Origin: Hymenobacter terricola
GTDB taxonomy: Bacteria; Bacteroidota; Bacteroidia; Cytophagales; Hymenobacteraceae
Assembly (NCBI RefSeq): GCF_017921975.2
Contig: NZ_JAGEMO020000021.1
Coordinates: forward strand, 62,001-126,000
DNA length: 64,000 nt
Direction of reading: 5' to 3'
Shown: positions 16,795-24,781 of the stretch, one piece after another
How the letters are laid out: every line of letters starts with the position of its first letter
Position numbering within the stretch: position 1 is the first letter of the stretch
Made by a program: the position numbers and the translations under genes
The notes under the pieces: generated by a model
The model's input: the letters and a program-made list of their open reading frames with translations, nothing else
Database searches by the model: none
Told to the model about the DNA's origin: nothing

Positions 16795-17259
16795 ATGAAC
16801 CCTCCCAAACCGCGCACCATCTGGCCCTACGCCATCATTGCCGTGTTCGTGCTGTTCGCCGGCTACATCGGCTCCATGGTGCAGCAGGCCATGCGCACCA
16901 CCGTCGACCTGGTGAGCGACGACTACTACAAGCAGGAGCTGGCCTACCAAAAGCGCATGGAATCGGTGGCCCGCACCGCCGCCCTGCCCGCGCCCGTGCA
17001 GCTGCACCACGATGCCGCCGCCCGGCTGCTCACCCTGCAACTGCCCTCCACGCTGGTCTGGCAAACCGTACAAGGCCAGATTCACTTCTTCCGTCCTTCC
17101 GACCAAAAGCTGGATTTTACCCTGCCCCTCCAGCTAGGGGCCGACTTACGGCAGCACCTCAGCACCGCCAAAATGCAGCCCGGCCTCTGGCGCGTGCGCC
17201 TCGATTTCACGGCCGGCGGGCAGGCCTATTTCGTCGAAAAAGAACTCACCATCCGCTAA
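16795..17259 (+). CDS. ccoH: FixH family protein (CcoH)
   Basis: The 154-residue protein has an N-terminal membrane helix (IWPYAIIAVFVLFAGYIGSMV). Next comes the FixH hallmark DLVSDDYYKQELAYQKRM at about residues 37-54, then a beta-rich periplasmic domain. FixH/CcoH stabilizes the cbb3 complex during assembly. It sits 11 bases after ccoG and 3 bases before the next gene, so it is part of the operon. Confidence 0.92.
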   Translation: MNPPKPRTIWPYAIIAVFVLFAGYIGSMVQQAMRTTVDLVSDDYYKQELAYQKRMESVARTAALPAPVQLHHDAAARLLTLQLPSTLVWQTVQGQIHFFRPSDQKLDFTLPLQLGADLRQHLSTAKMQPGLWRVRLDFTAGGQAYFVEKELTIR

Positions 17260-17262
17260 ATC

Positions 17263-17985
17263 ATGCTTTGGGCCGGCTTCCTGTTTGGGCTACTGGGCAG
17301 TTTCCACTGCGTGGGCATGTGCGGGGCCATTGCCTTGGCGCTGCCGGGGCAGGCGGGGGCGGCCCCGGCGCGCTACGTGGGCGGCCGCCTGCTCTACAAC
17401 CTGGGCCGGGTGACCACCTACGCCACGCTGGGCGCCGGGGCCGGCCTGCTGGGCCAGGGCCTGCGGCTGGCCGGCGTGCAGCAAAGCCTGTCCATTGCCT
17501 CGGGCGTGCTGATTCTGCTGCTGGTGGCCGTGCCCGAGCGGCTCACCGCTCAGCTGGCCGGCGGGCTGGGTTTCAGCCGGCCGCTGGCCTGGGTGAAAAC
17601 CACTTTGGGCCGCCTGTTTCAGCGGCCTTCGTTGCCGGCGCTGTACGCCACCGGCGTGCTCAACGGCCTGCTGCCCTGCGGCCTGGTGTACCTCGCCCTG
17701 GCCGGGGCGCTGAGTGCGCCGGGCGTGGCGGGCGCGGCGGCCTACATGGCCTGCTTTGGGCTGGGCACGCTGCCGCTGATGCTGGGCTTGTCGCTCAGCG
17801 GGCAGCTGGTGCCGCTGCGGTGGCGCGGCCGGATGCGGCGGGCCGTGCCCTACGCCGCCTCGGTGCTGGCGGTGCTGTTCATCGTGCGGGGGCTGGGGCT
17901 GGGCATCCCGTACCTGAGCCCGCGCCTGAGTACGCCGACAGCCGAAACCGCTGCCCAGCCGCGCACCGTGCATTACTGCCATTGA
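17263..17985 (+). CDS. Sulfite exporter TauE/SafE family membrane protein
   Basis: This 240-residue polytopic protein begins MLWAGFLFGLLGSFHCVGMCGAIALALP, the signature of the TauE/SafE-like (DsbD-related) family regularly found at the end of cbb3 clusters. It has about six hydrophobic segments and a conserved FHCVGMCG Cys pair that could handle copper or thiols. It starts 3 bases after the ccoH stop. The name reflects family membership; sulfite export is not implied, and a role in copper supply for oxidase assembly is inferred from context. Confidence 0.88.
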   Translation: MLWAGFLFGLLGSFHCVGMCGAIALALPGQAGAAPARYVGGRLLYNLGRVTTYATLGAGAGLLGQGLRLAGVQQSLSIASGVLILLLVAVPERLTAQLAGGLGFSRPLAWVKTTLGRLFQRPSLPALYATGVLNGLLPCGLVYLALAGALSAPGVAGAAAYMACFGLGTLPLMLGLSLSGQLVPLRWRGRMRRAVPYAASVLAVLFIVRGLGLGIPYLSPRLSTPTAETAAQPRTVHYCH

Positions 17986-18018
17986 TTTTCTAACCCCTAC
18001 TTGTCCTCTGCTGCCCCC

Positions 18019-18942
18019 ATGAAAACCCTGCTCGTTCCCCTCGACCACACCGCCACTGCGGAGCACACCCTCGCCTACGCCAACAAGCTGGCCGTGCGGT
18101 GGCCGGCCGAAATCGTCATCCTCTACTGCCACCCCGATGAGGGCGTGGCCGTGGCCCTTGCCGCCCGGCTCGAAGCCCAGGAGCAGCACCTGCGCAGCCT
18201 TGTGGAGCGCCTGCGCTACCAGCAGCTCACCCGCCAGGACGGCCGCCGCATCCGCTACCAGTACCGCATTCTGGCCGGCTGCCTGCACGACCACATCCGG
18301 GCTGAAGCCACTCGTTGCGCCGCCGACCTTGTGGTGATGGGTCTGGAGCACATCGACTGCGGCCGGCAGGAAGCCCCCGGCAACCACGCCGCCGCCATCA
18401 CCGAGCTGCTGAGCTGCCCCGTGCTGGTGGTGCCGCCGGGCCGGCGCTCGCTGCCCCACCGCGTGGTTTTCTCCGCCGATTTCAGCACCCTGAACCCCAC
18501 CGTGCTGCCGCGCCTGACGGCACTGGAAGGTGCTTTTCCTGCGCCGCTCGATTTGGTGCAGTTCTACGCGCCCGCCCAACGGCCGCAGCGCCGCAGCCTG
18601 CGGCAGGGCCTAGCCCAGGCCGCCGCGCAGTTGGGCTGGCCTGCCAGCAGTACCCCGCACTTGCTCGAAGACGATGCCCCGCTGGAAGGCATCAGCGAGT
18701 TTTGCGCCCACAACCAGGCCCAGCTGCTGATTATCGCGCCTACCAGCGCCGCGCAGCTGCTCCGCTATTTCGATGCCTGCTACACCACCACGCGGGCCTA
18801 CCACACCCAGATTCCGGTGCTGGTGCTGCGCGCGGCCGAGCGCCACGCCAGCGTGGAGTGCTGCGACAAGTGCGCCGAGCGGCTGGCCAAGGAACAGGCC
18901 CAGCTTGCGCAGGCCAACTACCTATCCGCGCGTTGGGTATAG
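18019..18942 (+). CDS. Universal stress protein, tandem UspA domains
   Basis: The 307-residue soluble protein contains two UspA-like halves. The first starts MKTLLVPLDHTATAEHTLAYANKLA and has an ADLVVMGLEH segment; the second starts at about 150 (HRVVFSADFS) and has QAQLLIIAP. The Usp role is stress-related nucleotide binding, with no defined reaction here. I chose the ATG at 18019 over a TTG at 18001. The C-terminus carries a CCDKC cysteine cluster followed by a helical tail, which is unusual for the family. It follows the oxidase genes after 33 bases on the same strand. Confidence 0.87.
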   Translation: MKTLLVPLDHTATAEHTLAYANKLAVRWPAEIVILYCHPDEGVAVALAARLEAQEQHLRSLVERLRYQQLTRQDGRRIRYQYRILAGCLHDHIRAEATRCAADLVVMGLEHIDCGRQEAPGNHAAAITELLSCPVLVVPPGRRSLPHRVVFSADFSTLNPTVLPRLTALEGAFPAPLDLVQFYAPAQRPQRRSLRQGLAQAAAQLGWPASSTPHLLEDDAPLEGISEFCAHNQAQLLIIAPTSAAQLLRYFDACYTTTRAYHTQIPVLVLRAAERHASVECCDKCAERLAKEQAQLAQANYLSARWV

Positions 18943-18972
18943 GCAACCCGTTGCGCAGCACTGCACCACTGA

Positions 18973-19023
18973 GAACGGTCATGTCGAAACGGTCATGCTT
19001 CGCTGCGCTCTGCATGACCGTTC
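18973..19023. repeat. Compact inverted repeat of the GGTCATGC family
   Basis: Outer arms GAACGGTCATG (18973-18983) and CATGACCGTTC (19013-19023) are exact reverse complements. An inner copy of GGTCATGC (18991-18998) repeats the arm. It resembles a shortened or rearranged relative of the element at 15253-15355 and lies between the universal stress gene and hemF. Confidence 0.7.
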
Positions 19024-19072
19024 TTTTTTACTGCTAAACGCCAATAATCAACCCATTTCCATCCCCACAACC

Positions 19073-20008
19073 ATGAACACTGCCCCCTTTCCCACCGCTG
19101 CTTCCGCTGCCCGCACCACCATGGAAGCCTGGATGCGCCAGCTCCAGGACTGGCTATGCTACCAGCTGGAAGCGGCTGATGGCGGCGGCACCCCTTTCAG
19201 CGAAGATGCGTGGGTGCACGAAGGCGGGGGCGGCGGCCGCACGCGGATTATCCAGAACGGCAACGTGCTGGAAAAAGGCGGTGTGGCCTTCTCGGCCGTG
19301 TGGGGCAAAATGAGCGAAAAAGCCGCCCAGCAGCTGCTCATGCCCGATGCGTGCTACTTTGCCACCGGCGTGAGCGTGGTGCAGCACCCGCGCAGTCCGG
19401 AGGTTCCCATCTCGCACATGAACGTGCGCTATTTTGAAGCCGGCAACGGCGAAGCCTGGTTCGGCGGCGGCCTCGACTTAACCCCGATTTACGTGGATGT
19501 GGCGCAGGCCCGCTGGTTCCATGAGCAGATTGAGGAAGTATGCCAGCGCCACGATGCCAGCTACTACCCGCGATTCAAGGCCTGGGCCGATGACTATTTC
19601 TACCTGCCCCACCGCCAGGAAACGCGCGGCGTGGGCGGCATCTTTTTTGACCGCCTCACCGTGGGCCGCGACGGCTCGTTTGAGGAATTATTTGCCTTCG
19701 TGCAGGACGTGGGCGAAGTGTACGGCCGCGCCTACGGCACCATCATGCGCCAAAACCGCCACCTGCCCTATTCCGAGCGCGAAAAGCAGTGGCAGCAGGT
19801 CCGCCGCGGCCGCTACGCCGAGTTCAACCTGGCCATTGACCGGGGCACGCGCTTCGGCCTCGAAACCGGCGGCCGCCCCGAATCCATCCTCATGAGCTTG
19901 CCGCCGCAGGCCGAATGGCACTACAACCTCACGCCCGAGCCCGGCTCGGCAGAAGCAGCCACCCAGCAGTGGCTGCGCCAGGACGTGGACTGGCTGACAG
20001 CCAGTTGA
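19073..20008 (+). CDS. hemF: Oxygen-dependent coproporphyrinogen III oxidase
   Basis: HemF converts coproporphyrinogen III to protoporphyrinogen IX using O2. The 311-residue sequence has the family core: EDAWVHEGGGGGRTRIIQNG (about 42-61), HMNVRYFEAGNGEAWFGGGLDLTP (about 118-141), and a C-terminal GRYAEFNLAIDRGTRFGLETGGRPESILMSLPP region. The ATG at 19073 gives a normal length; the open frame extends upstream through the stress gene. It converges with hemA with 24 bases between stops. Haem supply fits the adjacent oxidase cluster. Confidence 0.96.
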   Translation: MNTAPFPTAASAARTTMEAWMRQLQDWLCYQLEAADGGGTPFSEDAWVHEGGGGGRTRIIQNGNVLEKGGVAFSAVWGKMSEKAAQQLLMPDACYFATGVSVVQHPRSPEVPISHMNVRYFEAGNGEAWFGGGLDLTPIYVDVAQARWFHEQIEEVCQRHDASYYPRFKAWADDYFYLPHRQETRGVGGIFFDRLTVGRDGSFEELFAFVQDVGEVYGRAYGTIMRQNRHLPYSEREKQWQQVRRGRYAEFNLAIDRGTRFGLETGGRPESILMSLPPQAEWHYNLTPEPGSAEAATQQWLRQDVDWLTAS

Positions 20009-20032
20009 GCAAGCAGAGCGAGCACCTGCCTT

Positions 20033-21304
20033 TCAGGCCAGCACGGCTTGGTTTTCCAGGTCGAACAGCTCCGTCAGCATTTCCACCAGCGGGCCGGTTT
20101 CGCCGCGCTTGCAGGCGGCTTTGAGCTGCAGCACGGGCCGCTTGAGCACCTTTTGCATCAACGACCGGGTCAGCTCGTCCAGCAGCTCCGCTTCGGCGGG
20201 GCTCATTTTTTTCTGAAACCGCTTCATTTCCTGTTGCCGCAGCTGTTCCAGGGCATTTTTCAGCTTTTGAATGGCGGGCGAAATCTGCATCTCGGCGCTC
20301 CACTCCCGCATGCTGGTCAGGCTTTCGGCAATGATGGCCCGTACCTGCGGCACGGCCGCCAGCCGGCGCTCCAGGGCGGCCGATGCGCTGCTCTGAATGG
20401 CATCGAGCGAGTAAAGCAGCACGCCCGGCACGCGCTCCACTGCCGCCTCGATGCTGCGCGGCACCGACAAATCCACGAAATACTTGTGGCTGAGCACCGG
20501 CTGCCGGCGCAGCAGCTGCTCCGTGATAACCGGCGCGTTCGCCGCCACGGATGAGATAATGACATCGGCCGCCTGAATGCCCTGGGTCAGGTCGGCAAAG
20601 GCCAGCACCTGGCCCCCGTAGCTGGCGGCCAGCGCGTCGGCGGTGGCTTGGGTCCGGTTGCAGAGCATAACCGGCGCGGTCCACTGGCAGCTGGCGAGCT
20701 GCCGGCACATATCGGCCCCCATTTCGCCCAGGCCCAGCAGCAGCACCCGCGGGGCGGGCAGGTGGGCCGTCAGGTTTTCTACCAGTTCCAGGGTGGCATG
20801 GGCCAGGGAAGCCGCACCGTCGCGGAAATTGGTTTCGTGCTGCACCCGCTTGTGGGCAAAAAATATGGTATGGAGCATCCGGTGCAGCAGCGGCCCGGCC
20901 GCATCGGCCTCCACCGACCACTGGTAGGCGCGCTTCACTTGGTGGCTAATCTGCTGGTCGCCGATGACCTGCGCATCCAGCCCCAGCGCCACTTCGAACA
21001 GGTGCTGCATGGCAGCGGTGGCTTGGGTCAGGCGAGTGAAATACGGGGCCAAATCGCGGCCAGCCGGCACGCCCCGGAGCCGCCCCAGCGCGCGGATGAT
21101 GGCGACACTGTAATCAACCTCGGCGCCGTAGTACACCTCGGTGCGGTTGCAGGTGCTGAGCACGAGCAGGTCGTTCAGGCCCAGCTGGTTGCGCAATGCG
21201 ACCAGCAACTGGCGGCAAGCGGCTTCGTCCAGAGCCAGCTGCTCCCGGATTGCGAGCGGGGCTTGCTGGTGGGTGAGGCAAATGGCCTTAAAATACTGGT
21301 TCAT
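20033..21304 (-). CDS. hemA: Glutamyl-tRNA reductase
   Basis: HemA reduces glutamyl-tRNA to glutamate-1-semialdehyde, the first committed step of haem synthesis by the C5 route. The 423-residue protein has the catalytic STCNRTEVY motif (Cys52), the NADPH-binding segment VLLLGLGEMGADM and a helical C-terminal dimerization domain. I chose the ATG at 21304 (MNQYFKAICLTH), 66 codons inside the longest frame, because family homology starts there. Its upstream region holds the paired-box promoter shared with ccoI and ccoNO, so oxygen-linked control is likely. Confidence 0.96.
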   Translation of the reverse strand: MNQYFKAICLTHQQAPLAIREQLALDEAACRQLLVALRNQLGLNDLLVLSTCNRTEVYYGAEVDYSVAIIRALGRLRGVPAGRDLAPYFTRLTQATAAMQHLFEVALGLDAQVIGDQQISHQVKRAYQWSVEADAAGPLLHRMLHTIFFAHKRVQHETNFRDGAASLAHATLELVENLTAHLPAPRVLLLGLGEMGADMCRQLASCQWTAPVMLCNRTQATADALAASYGGQVLAFADLTQGIQAADVIISSVAANAPVITEQLLRRQPVLSHKYFVDLSVPRSIEAAVERVPGVLLYSLDAIQSSASAALERRLAAVPQVRAIIAESLTSMREWSAEMQISPAIQKLKNALEQLRQQEMKRFQKKMSPAEAELLDELTRSLMQKVLKRPVLQLKAACKRGETGPLVEMLTELFDLENQAVLA

Positions 21305-21349
21305 ATATAATGGCGAGGAGAAAGCCGGCCCGAGTGAAAAGGCCGCCGC

Positions 21350-21416
21350 CAAAATTCCGCCATCGGGCACACTTCCTCGCTGACGACCATCAACCGGGTC
21401 GATGATTCTTGTCAGC
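21350..21416 (-). promoter_or_regulatory. Paired Crp/Fnr-like boxes and TTTG promoter element of hemA
   Basis: Read on the minus strand, box 1 is GCTGACAAGAATCATC (21416-21401) and box 2 is GTTGATGGTCGTCAGC (21394-21379), 22 bp apart. GAATTTTG follows, with TTTG at 21353-21350, exactly 28 bases after box 2. Order, spacing and inner bases match ccoI and ccoNO, and the orientation points at hemA rather than at the divergent TetR gene. Confidence 0.8.
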
Positions 21417-21544
21417 TTTTGCCGCGTTCCCCGCCGGCCCAGGGCAATGCCGTAGTTTTGCCGCTGGGGCAGCGGCGGGCAATTCGCGCCGGGGGCCCGC
21501 AACGCCCCTTGCTGCCTTGCGCTCCCTTGCCCACTTTCAGCCCT

Positions 21545-22099
21545 ATGAAAACGCCCGCCCTCGCCAGCACCAGCCGCAAACAGCTAATCGCGCAAACCGC
21601 CCTGCACCTGTTCTCCAACAAGGGCTACGAACACGTGTCCACGCAGCTCATCGCCAAAGAAGCCGGAGTTTCGGAAGCGCTTATTTTTAAACACTTCGGC
21701 ACCAAAGAGCAGCTGCTGGCTTTCATCATCACCACCGGCTACCAGCGCATCGTGGAACACATCCGGGGCCGGCTGGCTGAGGAAAACCCGCTGGTGTTCC
21801 TGCACAAAATGGTGGACCTCCCGCACGAGCTGGTGAGCGAAGAGCCCGAATTCTGGAAGCTGCAGGCCCGCCTTACGGAGGTGGAATTTGCCCGCAAGCA
21901 GCACGCCCGGTTTCTGCAGCCGCTGCCGGCCCTGCTCCAGCAAGCCTTCCAGCGCCTGGGCTACCCCCAGCCCGAAGCCGAAGCCCAGCTCCTGCTCCTG
22001 ATTGTGGAAGCACTGTGGAAAATGCAAGCCACCGGCCAGGATGAAACCATGCCCGCCCTGCGCCAATTCATCAAAACCAAGTACCGCCACCAGCAATAA
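21545..22099 (+). CDS. TetR/AcrR family transcriptional regulator
   Basis: The 184-residue protein has an N-terminal TetR helix-turn-helix at about 8-55 (KQLIAQTALHLFSNKGYEH, then STQLIAKEAGVSEALIFKHFGTKEQLL) and a divergent helical ligand domain. The ATG at 21545 fits the family better than a start 42 codons earlier. It is divergent from hemA, with 240 bases between starts. Its ligand and targets are unknown. Confidence 0.9.
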   Translation: MKTPALASTSRKQLIAQTALHLFSNKGYEHVSTQLIAKEAGVSEALIFKHFGTKEQLLAFIITTGYQRIVEHIRGRLAEENPLVFLHKMVDLPHELVSEEPEFWKLQARLTEVEFARKQHARFLQPLPALLQQAFQRLGYPQPEAEAQLLLLIVEALWKMQATGQDETMPALRQFIKTKYRHQQ

Positions 22100-22878
22100 C
22101 ACAGAGCAATACCCCAAATTAAAATCTTGCAAATCAAATACCTGAGCCGAACATAATTTCTTAATGACGAGATTACCAATATTTTTCTTGCATTACATAA
22201 AGTAAATAGTTATTATTGTTATACCAAGCCAACGCGCTGCTGGCTGGTGGATTTTTGCTACCCCATTTTCCCCCATCCCCCGCGTTAGCCCATGTGCTAC
22301 GCGTTGCGGGCAGTAGCTCTTGGCCGTCGTTGCCAAGGCGAGACGCAAGGCGTCGAAATCGAACCCCGCGGGCCTATTCTCCTCCGGTTTAGGTCCCCGC
22401 CCTCGCAAGCCGAGCCATCACAACGGCCCCCGCACGTACCCGCCGCCCGCACCACCAGCCGGGCCGCGCTCCGGCGCTTGTCCACTTCCGCAGGCGCGGT
22501 GGGCGGGGCGTTCCGGGCGGCTTCAATTTGATGGCAGGAATTTCCAGCCATGCCCGCCGCGCCCCAGCGCCCGACGGCATTGCTTTCCTTTTCGATGACA
22601 CGGGTGAGCCTGACCAAGGCGCTACTACGCGTGCCCATTGCTGCTGCTGTCGGGCTTGGCCAGCCCCACAAGCTGGGCAGTTGTTGGCACTCCCATTCCG
22701 CAATTCCCGCTGACTTTATTCCGCTCGGGCCACAAATCACCCCTTCCACCACGGGCTTTTGCCCGGCGCGCACCCGTCCCGTGCGCCTACTGCTGGGCCA
22801 CGCCCGCAAGCCACGGGGAAGCACGAATGCATGTATCTCTTTCATTTTCTTGTAGTTTACCACTAAACACCGTCAGTT
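22100..22878. other. 779-base region without a convincing gene
   Basis: The first 160 bases are AT-rich for this genome and probably hold regulatory DNA. The rest is GC-rich. A minus-strand frame at 22297-22863 encodes a 188-residue Arg/Ala/Ser-rich sequence with no recognizable domain or signal, and overlapping plus-strand frames are equally unconvincing. I see no tRNA, insertion-sequence end or clear hairpin. Confidence 0.5.
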
Positions 22879-24285
22879 ATGGCTAAGAAAGACCGCAACG
22901 ATTCGGGCAACGAATCGGGTGCTAATCATGCTTCCTCCTCCGTGGAGGACCTGCTGCTGGCTGCGCTGGAGCGCGGCGACGAAAGCGGCGAAACCGGACG
23001 ATACCTGGTTACTTTTAAAGAAGGCGCGGGCGACGAAGGCCTGCAGTCCCTCCGGGCGCAGGGCATGCGCGTGGCCGATGCCCGCGACTTCACCGACCAA
23101 GCCGTCGCCTTCGACAACATGGGCGACGCCAACACCATCATTTTTCCCGAGATTGGAGTGGCCCTGATTGGCGGCGAAGCCGCTCAGGAACGCAACCTGG
23201 GCGCCCAGGCCGAGCTCGCCACCGACAGCCCGATGGAAACCATCGAGGCCGAGCGGTTTGTCTTCGCCGACGCCGTGTACTCCGAGTACCTGCGCGGCAT
23301 GAACCAGGCCCCCGAAATGGTGCCCCGCGAGTACCAGAACGGCTTCACACACCAGGCCGAATCGCCGTCGAACGAATACATGCACGGCTTCCTGCGCGCG
23401 GCTGAGCTGATTGCTAAAGAGCTGCGGAATGAAACCGGCGGCAGCGCCACCATGGAAACCGACCTGCAGGAAGAAGTGCTGGTGCTGGGCGCCACCTGGG
23501 GCCTCACCGTATGCAAAGTGCCCCCGAGCCTGCGCAGCGGCCTCGGCATCAAAGTGGCGGTGCTCGACACGGGCTTCGACTTGGGCCACCCCGATTTTGT
23601 GGGGCGCTCCATCACGGGAGCCACTTTTGTGGGCCAGCCCGTGCAGGATGTATTTGGCCACGGCACCCACGTAGTGGGCACGGCCTGTGGGCCCAAGGCG
23701 CCGGCCGGCACCACGCCCCGCTACGGCATCGGCTACCGCACGTCCATCTTCACGGGCAAGGTGCTGAACAACTCCGGGGCCGGCACGTCGGCCACCGTGC
23801 TGGCGGGCATGAACTGGGCCATCGCCAACCGCTGCCAGGTGATTTCCATGTCGCTGGGCGGCCCGGGCGGGCCGCTGGCGGCCTACACGGCCGCCGGGCA
23901 AGCCGCGCTCAACAACGGCCTGCTGATGATTGCCGCCGCCGGCAACAACGCCGGGACCACCGGAAACCCCGCCAACTCGCCCACCATCATGTCGGTGGCC
24001 GCGCTCGACCCCAGCCTGAACCCGTCCAATTTCTCCAACTTTGGCAAAATTGACATTGCCGGGCCGGGGCGCGACGTTTTCTCGTCCTGGCCGCGCCCCA
24101 CGCGCTACCGCACCATCAGCGGCACCAGCATGGCCACGCCGCACGTGGCCGGGTGCGCCGCCCTGTGGGCCGAGTCGGCCAGCAGCCTGCGCGGGCTCAA
24201 CCTGTGGCGGAAGCTGCAGGCCACGGCCCGGCACCTGCCGTACTCGGCCACCCGGGTTGGCGCCGGCCTGGTGCAGGCCCCCTGA
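22879..24285 (+). CDS. S8 family subtilisin-like serine peptidase without signal peptide
   Basis: This 468-residue subtilase has a full catalytic set: Asp230 in VLDTGFD, His261 in GHGTHV, Asn356 in AAAGNN and Ser417 in GTSMATPH. No signal peptide or membrane segment precedes it. The N-terminus is hydrophilic, and residues 40-105 (GRYLVTFKEGAGDEGLQSLRAQG) resemble an inhibitor I9-type propeptide. A charged insertion of about 100 residues (FVFADAVYSEYLRGMNQ to AKELRNE) separates it from the catalytic domain. A cytoplasmic location is inferred. A hairpin terminator follows, then a small I9-like gene that may encode a second, separate inhibitor. Confidence 0.93.
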   Translation: MAKKDRNDSGNESGANHASSSVEDLLLAALERGDESGETGRYLVTFKEGAGDEGLQSLRAQGMRVADARDFTDQAVAFDNMGDANTIIFPEIGVALIGGEAAQERNLGAQAELATDSPMETIEAERFVFADAVYSEYLRGMNQAPEMVPREYQNGFTHQAESPSNEYMHGFLRAAELIAKELRNETGGSATMETDLQEEVLVLGATWGLTVCKVPPSLRSGLGIKVAVLDTGFDLGHPDFVGRSITGATFVGQPVQDVFGHGTHVVGTACGPKAPAGTTPRYGIGYRTSIFTGKVLNNSGAGTSATVLAGMNWAIANRCQVISMSLGGPGGPLAAYTAAGQAALNNGLLMIAAAGNNAGTTGNPANSPTIMSVAALDPSLNPSNFSNFGKIDIAGPGRDVFSSWPRPTRYRTISGTSMATPHVAGCAALWAESASSLRGLNLWRKLQATARHLPYSATRVGAGLVQAP

Positions 24286-24314
24286 CCCTGGCCGGGCGCT
24301 AAGCGCTGGCTGTT

Positions 24315-24357
24315 GCGTACCCACCGGAAACCTCTTCCGGTGGGTACGCTTTCTTTG
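24315..24357 (+). terminator. Rho-independent terminator after the S8 peptidase
   Basis: A perfect 15-bp stem (24315-24329 with 24335-24349) encloses a 5-base loop and is followed by TTTCTTTG. It lies between the S8 peptidase stop and the small I9-like gene, so the latter may need its own promoter or depend on read-through. Confidence 0.8.
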
Positions 24358-24400
24358 CATTTCACTCTTCTTCCACCTGACTACTTGTAAATCTGCACCG

Positions 24401-24640
24401 ATGGCCAAGAACAAAAAATGGGTAATCACCACCTCCGGCAAGCATTCCCTGCACGATGTTCAGCAGCAGCTCTCTGCCATGGGCTTCTCGGTGGAACAGG
24501 TGCTGACGGAAATCGGCAGCATCACCGGGGCAGCGCCCGACGAGGTGGCTCAGCGGGCCAAAGCCCTGCCCGGCGTGGCCGATGTATCGCCGGACACGGA
24601 CATTAACCTTGGCCCGCCGGACGACCCCGTAACCTGGTGA
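24401..24640 (+). CDS. Small stand-alone inhibitor I9/propeptide-like protein
   Basis: The 79-residue cytoplasmic protein reads MAKNKKWVITTSGKHSLHDV, then QQLSAMGFSVEQVLTEIGSI, then an ALPGVADVSPDTDINLGPPDDPVTW tail. The beta-alpha-beta plan with a GVADVSPD turn matches propeptide (I9-like) domains that fold and inhibit subtilases. Similar small proteins are sometimes mislabelled ketohydroxyglutarate aldolase. The ATG at 24401 is 115 bases after the S8 peptidase, which suggests it inhibits or chaperones that enzyme in trans. This is inference. Confidence 0.72.
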   Translation: MAKNKKWVITTSGKHSLHDVQQQLSAMGFSVEQVLTEIGSITGAAPDEVAQRAKALPGVADVSPDTDINLGPPDDPVTW

Positions 24641-24781
24641 CCACGGGCACTAAGCGTCGCGCTGATAAGATGCTGGCACTGGCAGCCGAGTGGCAGCCAG
24701 TCGCTTCCCCCAACGCTTGACCAATTGGTTGGGCGTTGTCGTGAATAGCTAACTCAAGTTGCGGAATAGCCGCGGCCGCCC

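Noticed and set aside
18970-18981. Another TGA-N6-TCA site before hemF
   Set aside because: It lies in the repeat element, has no partner box 22 bp away and no TTTG at the right distance, so chance is the simplest explanation.
22297-22863. 188-codon minus-strand open frame in the gap before the subtilase
   Set aside because: The translated sequence is Arg/Ala/Ser/Pro-rich with no domain or signal, and other frames in the same GC-rich stretch are also open, which is common in such DNA.
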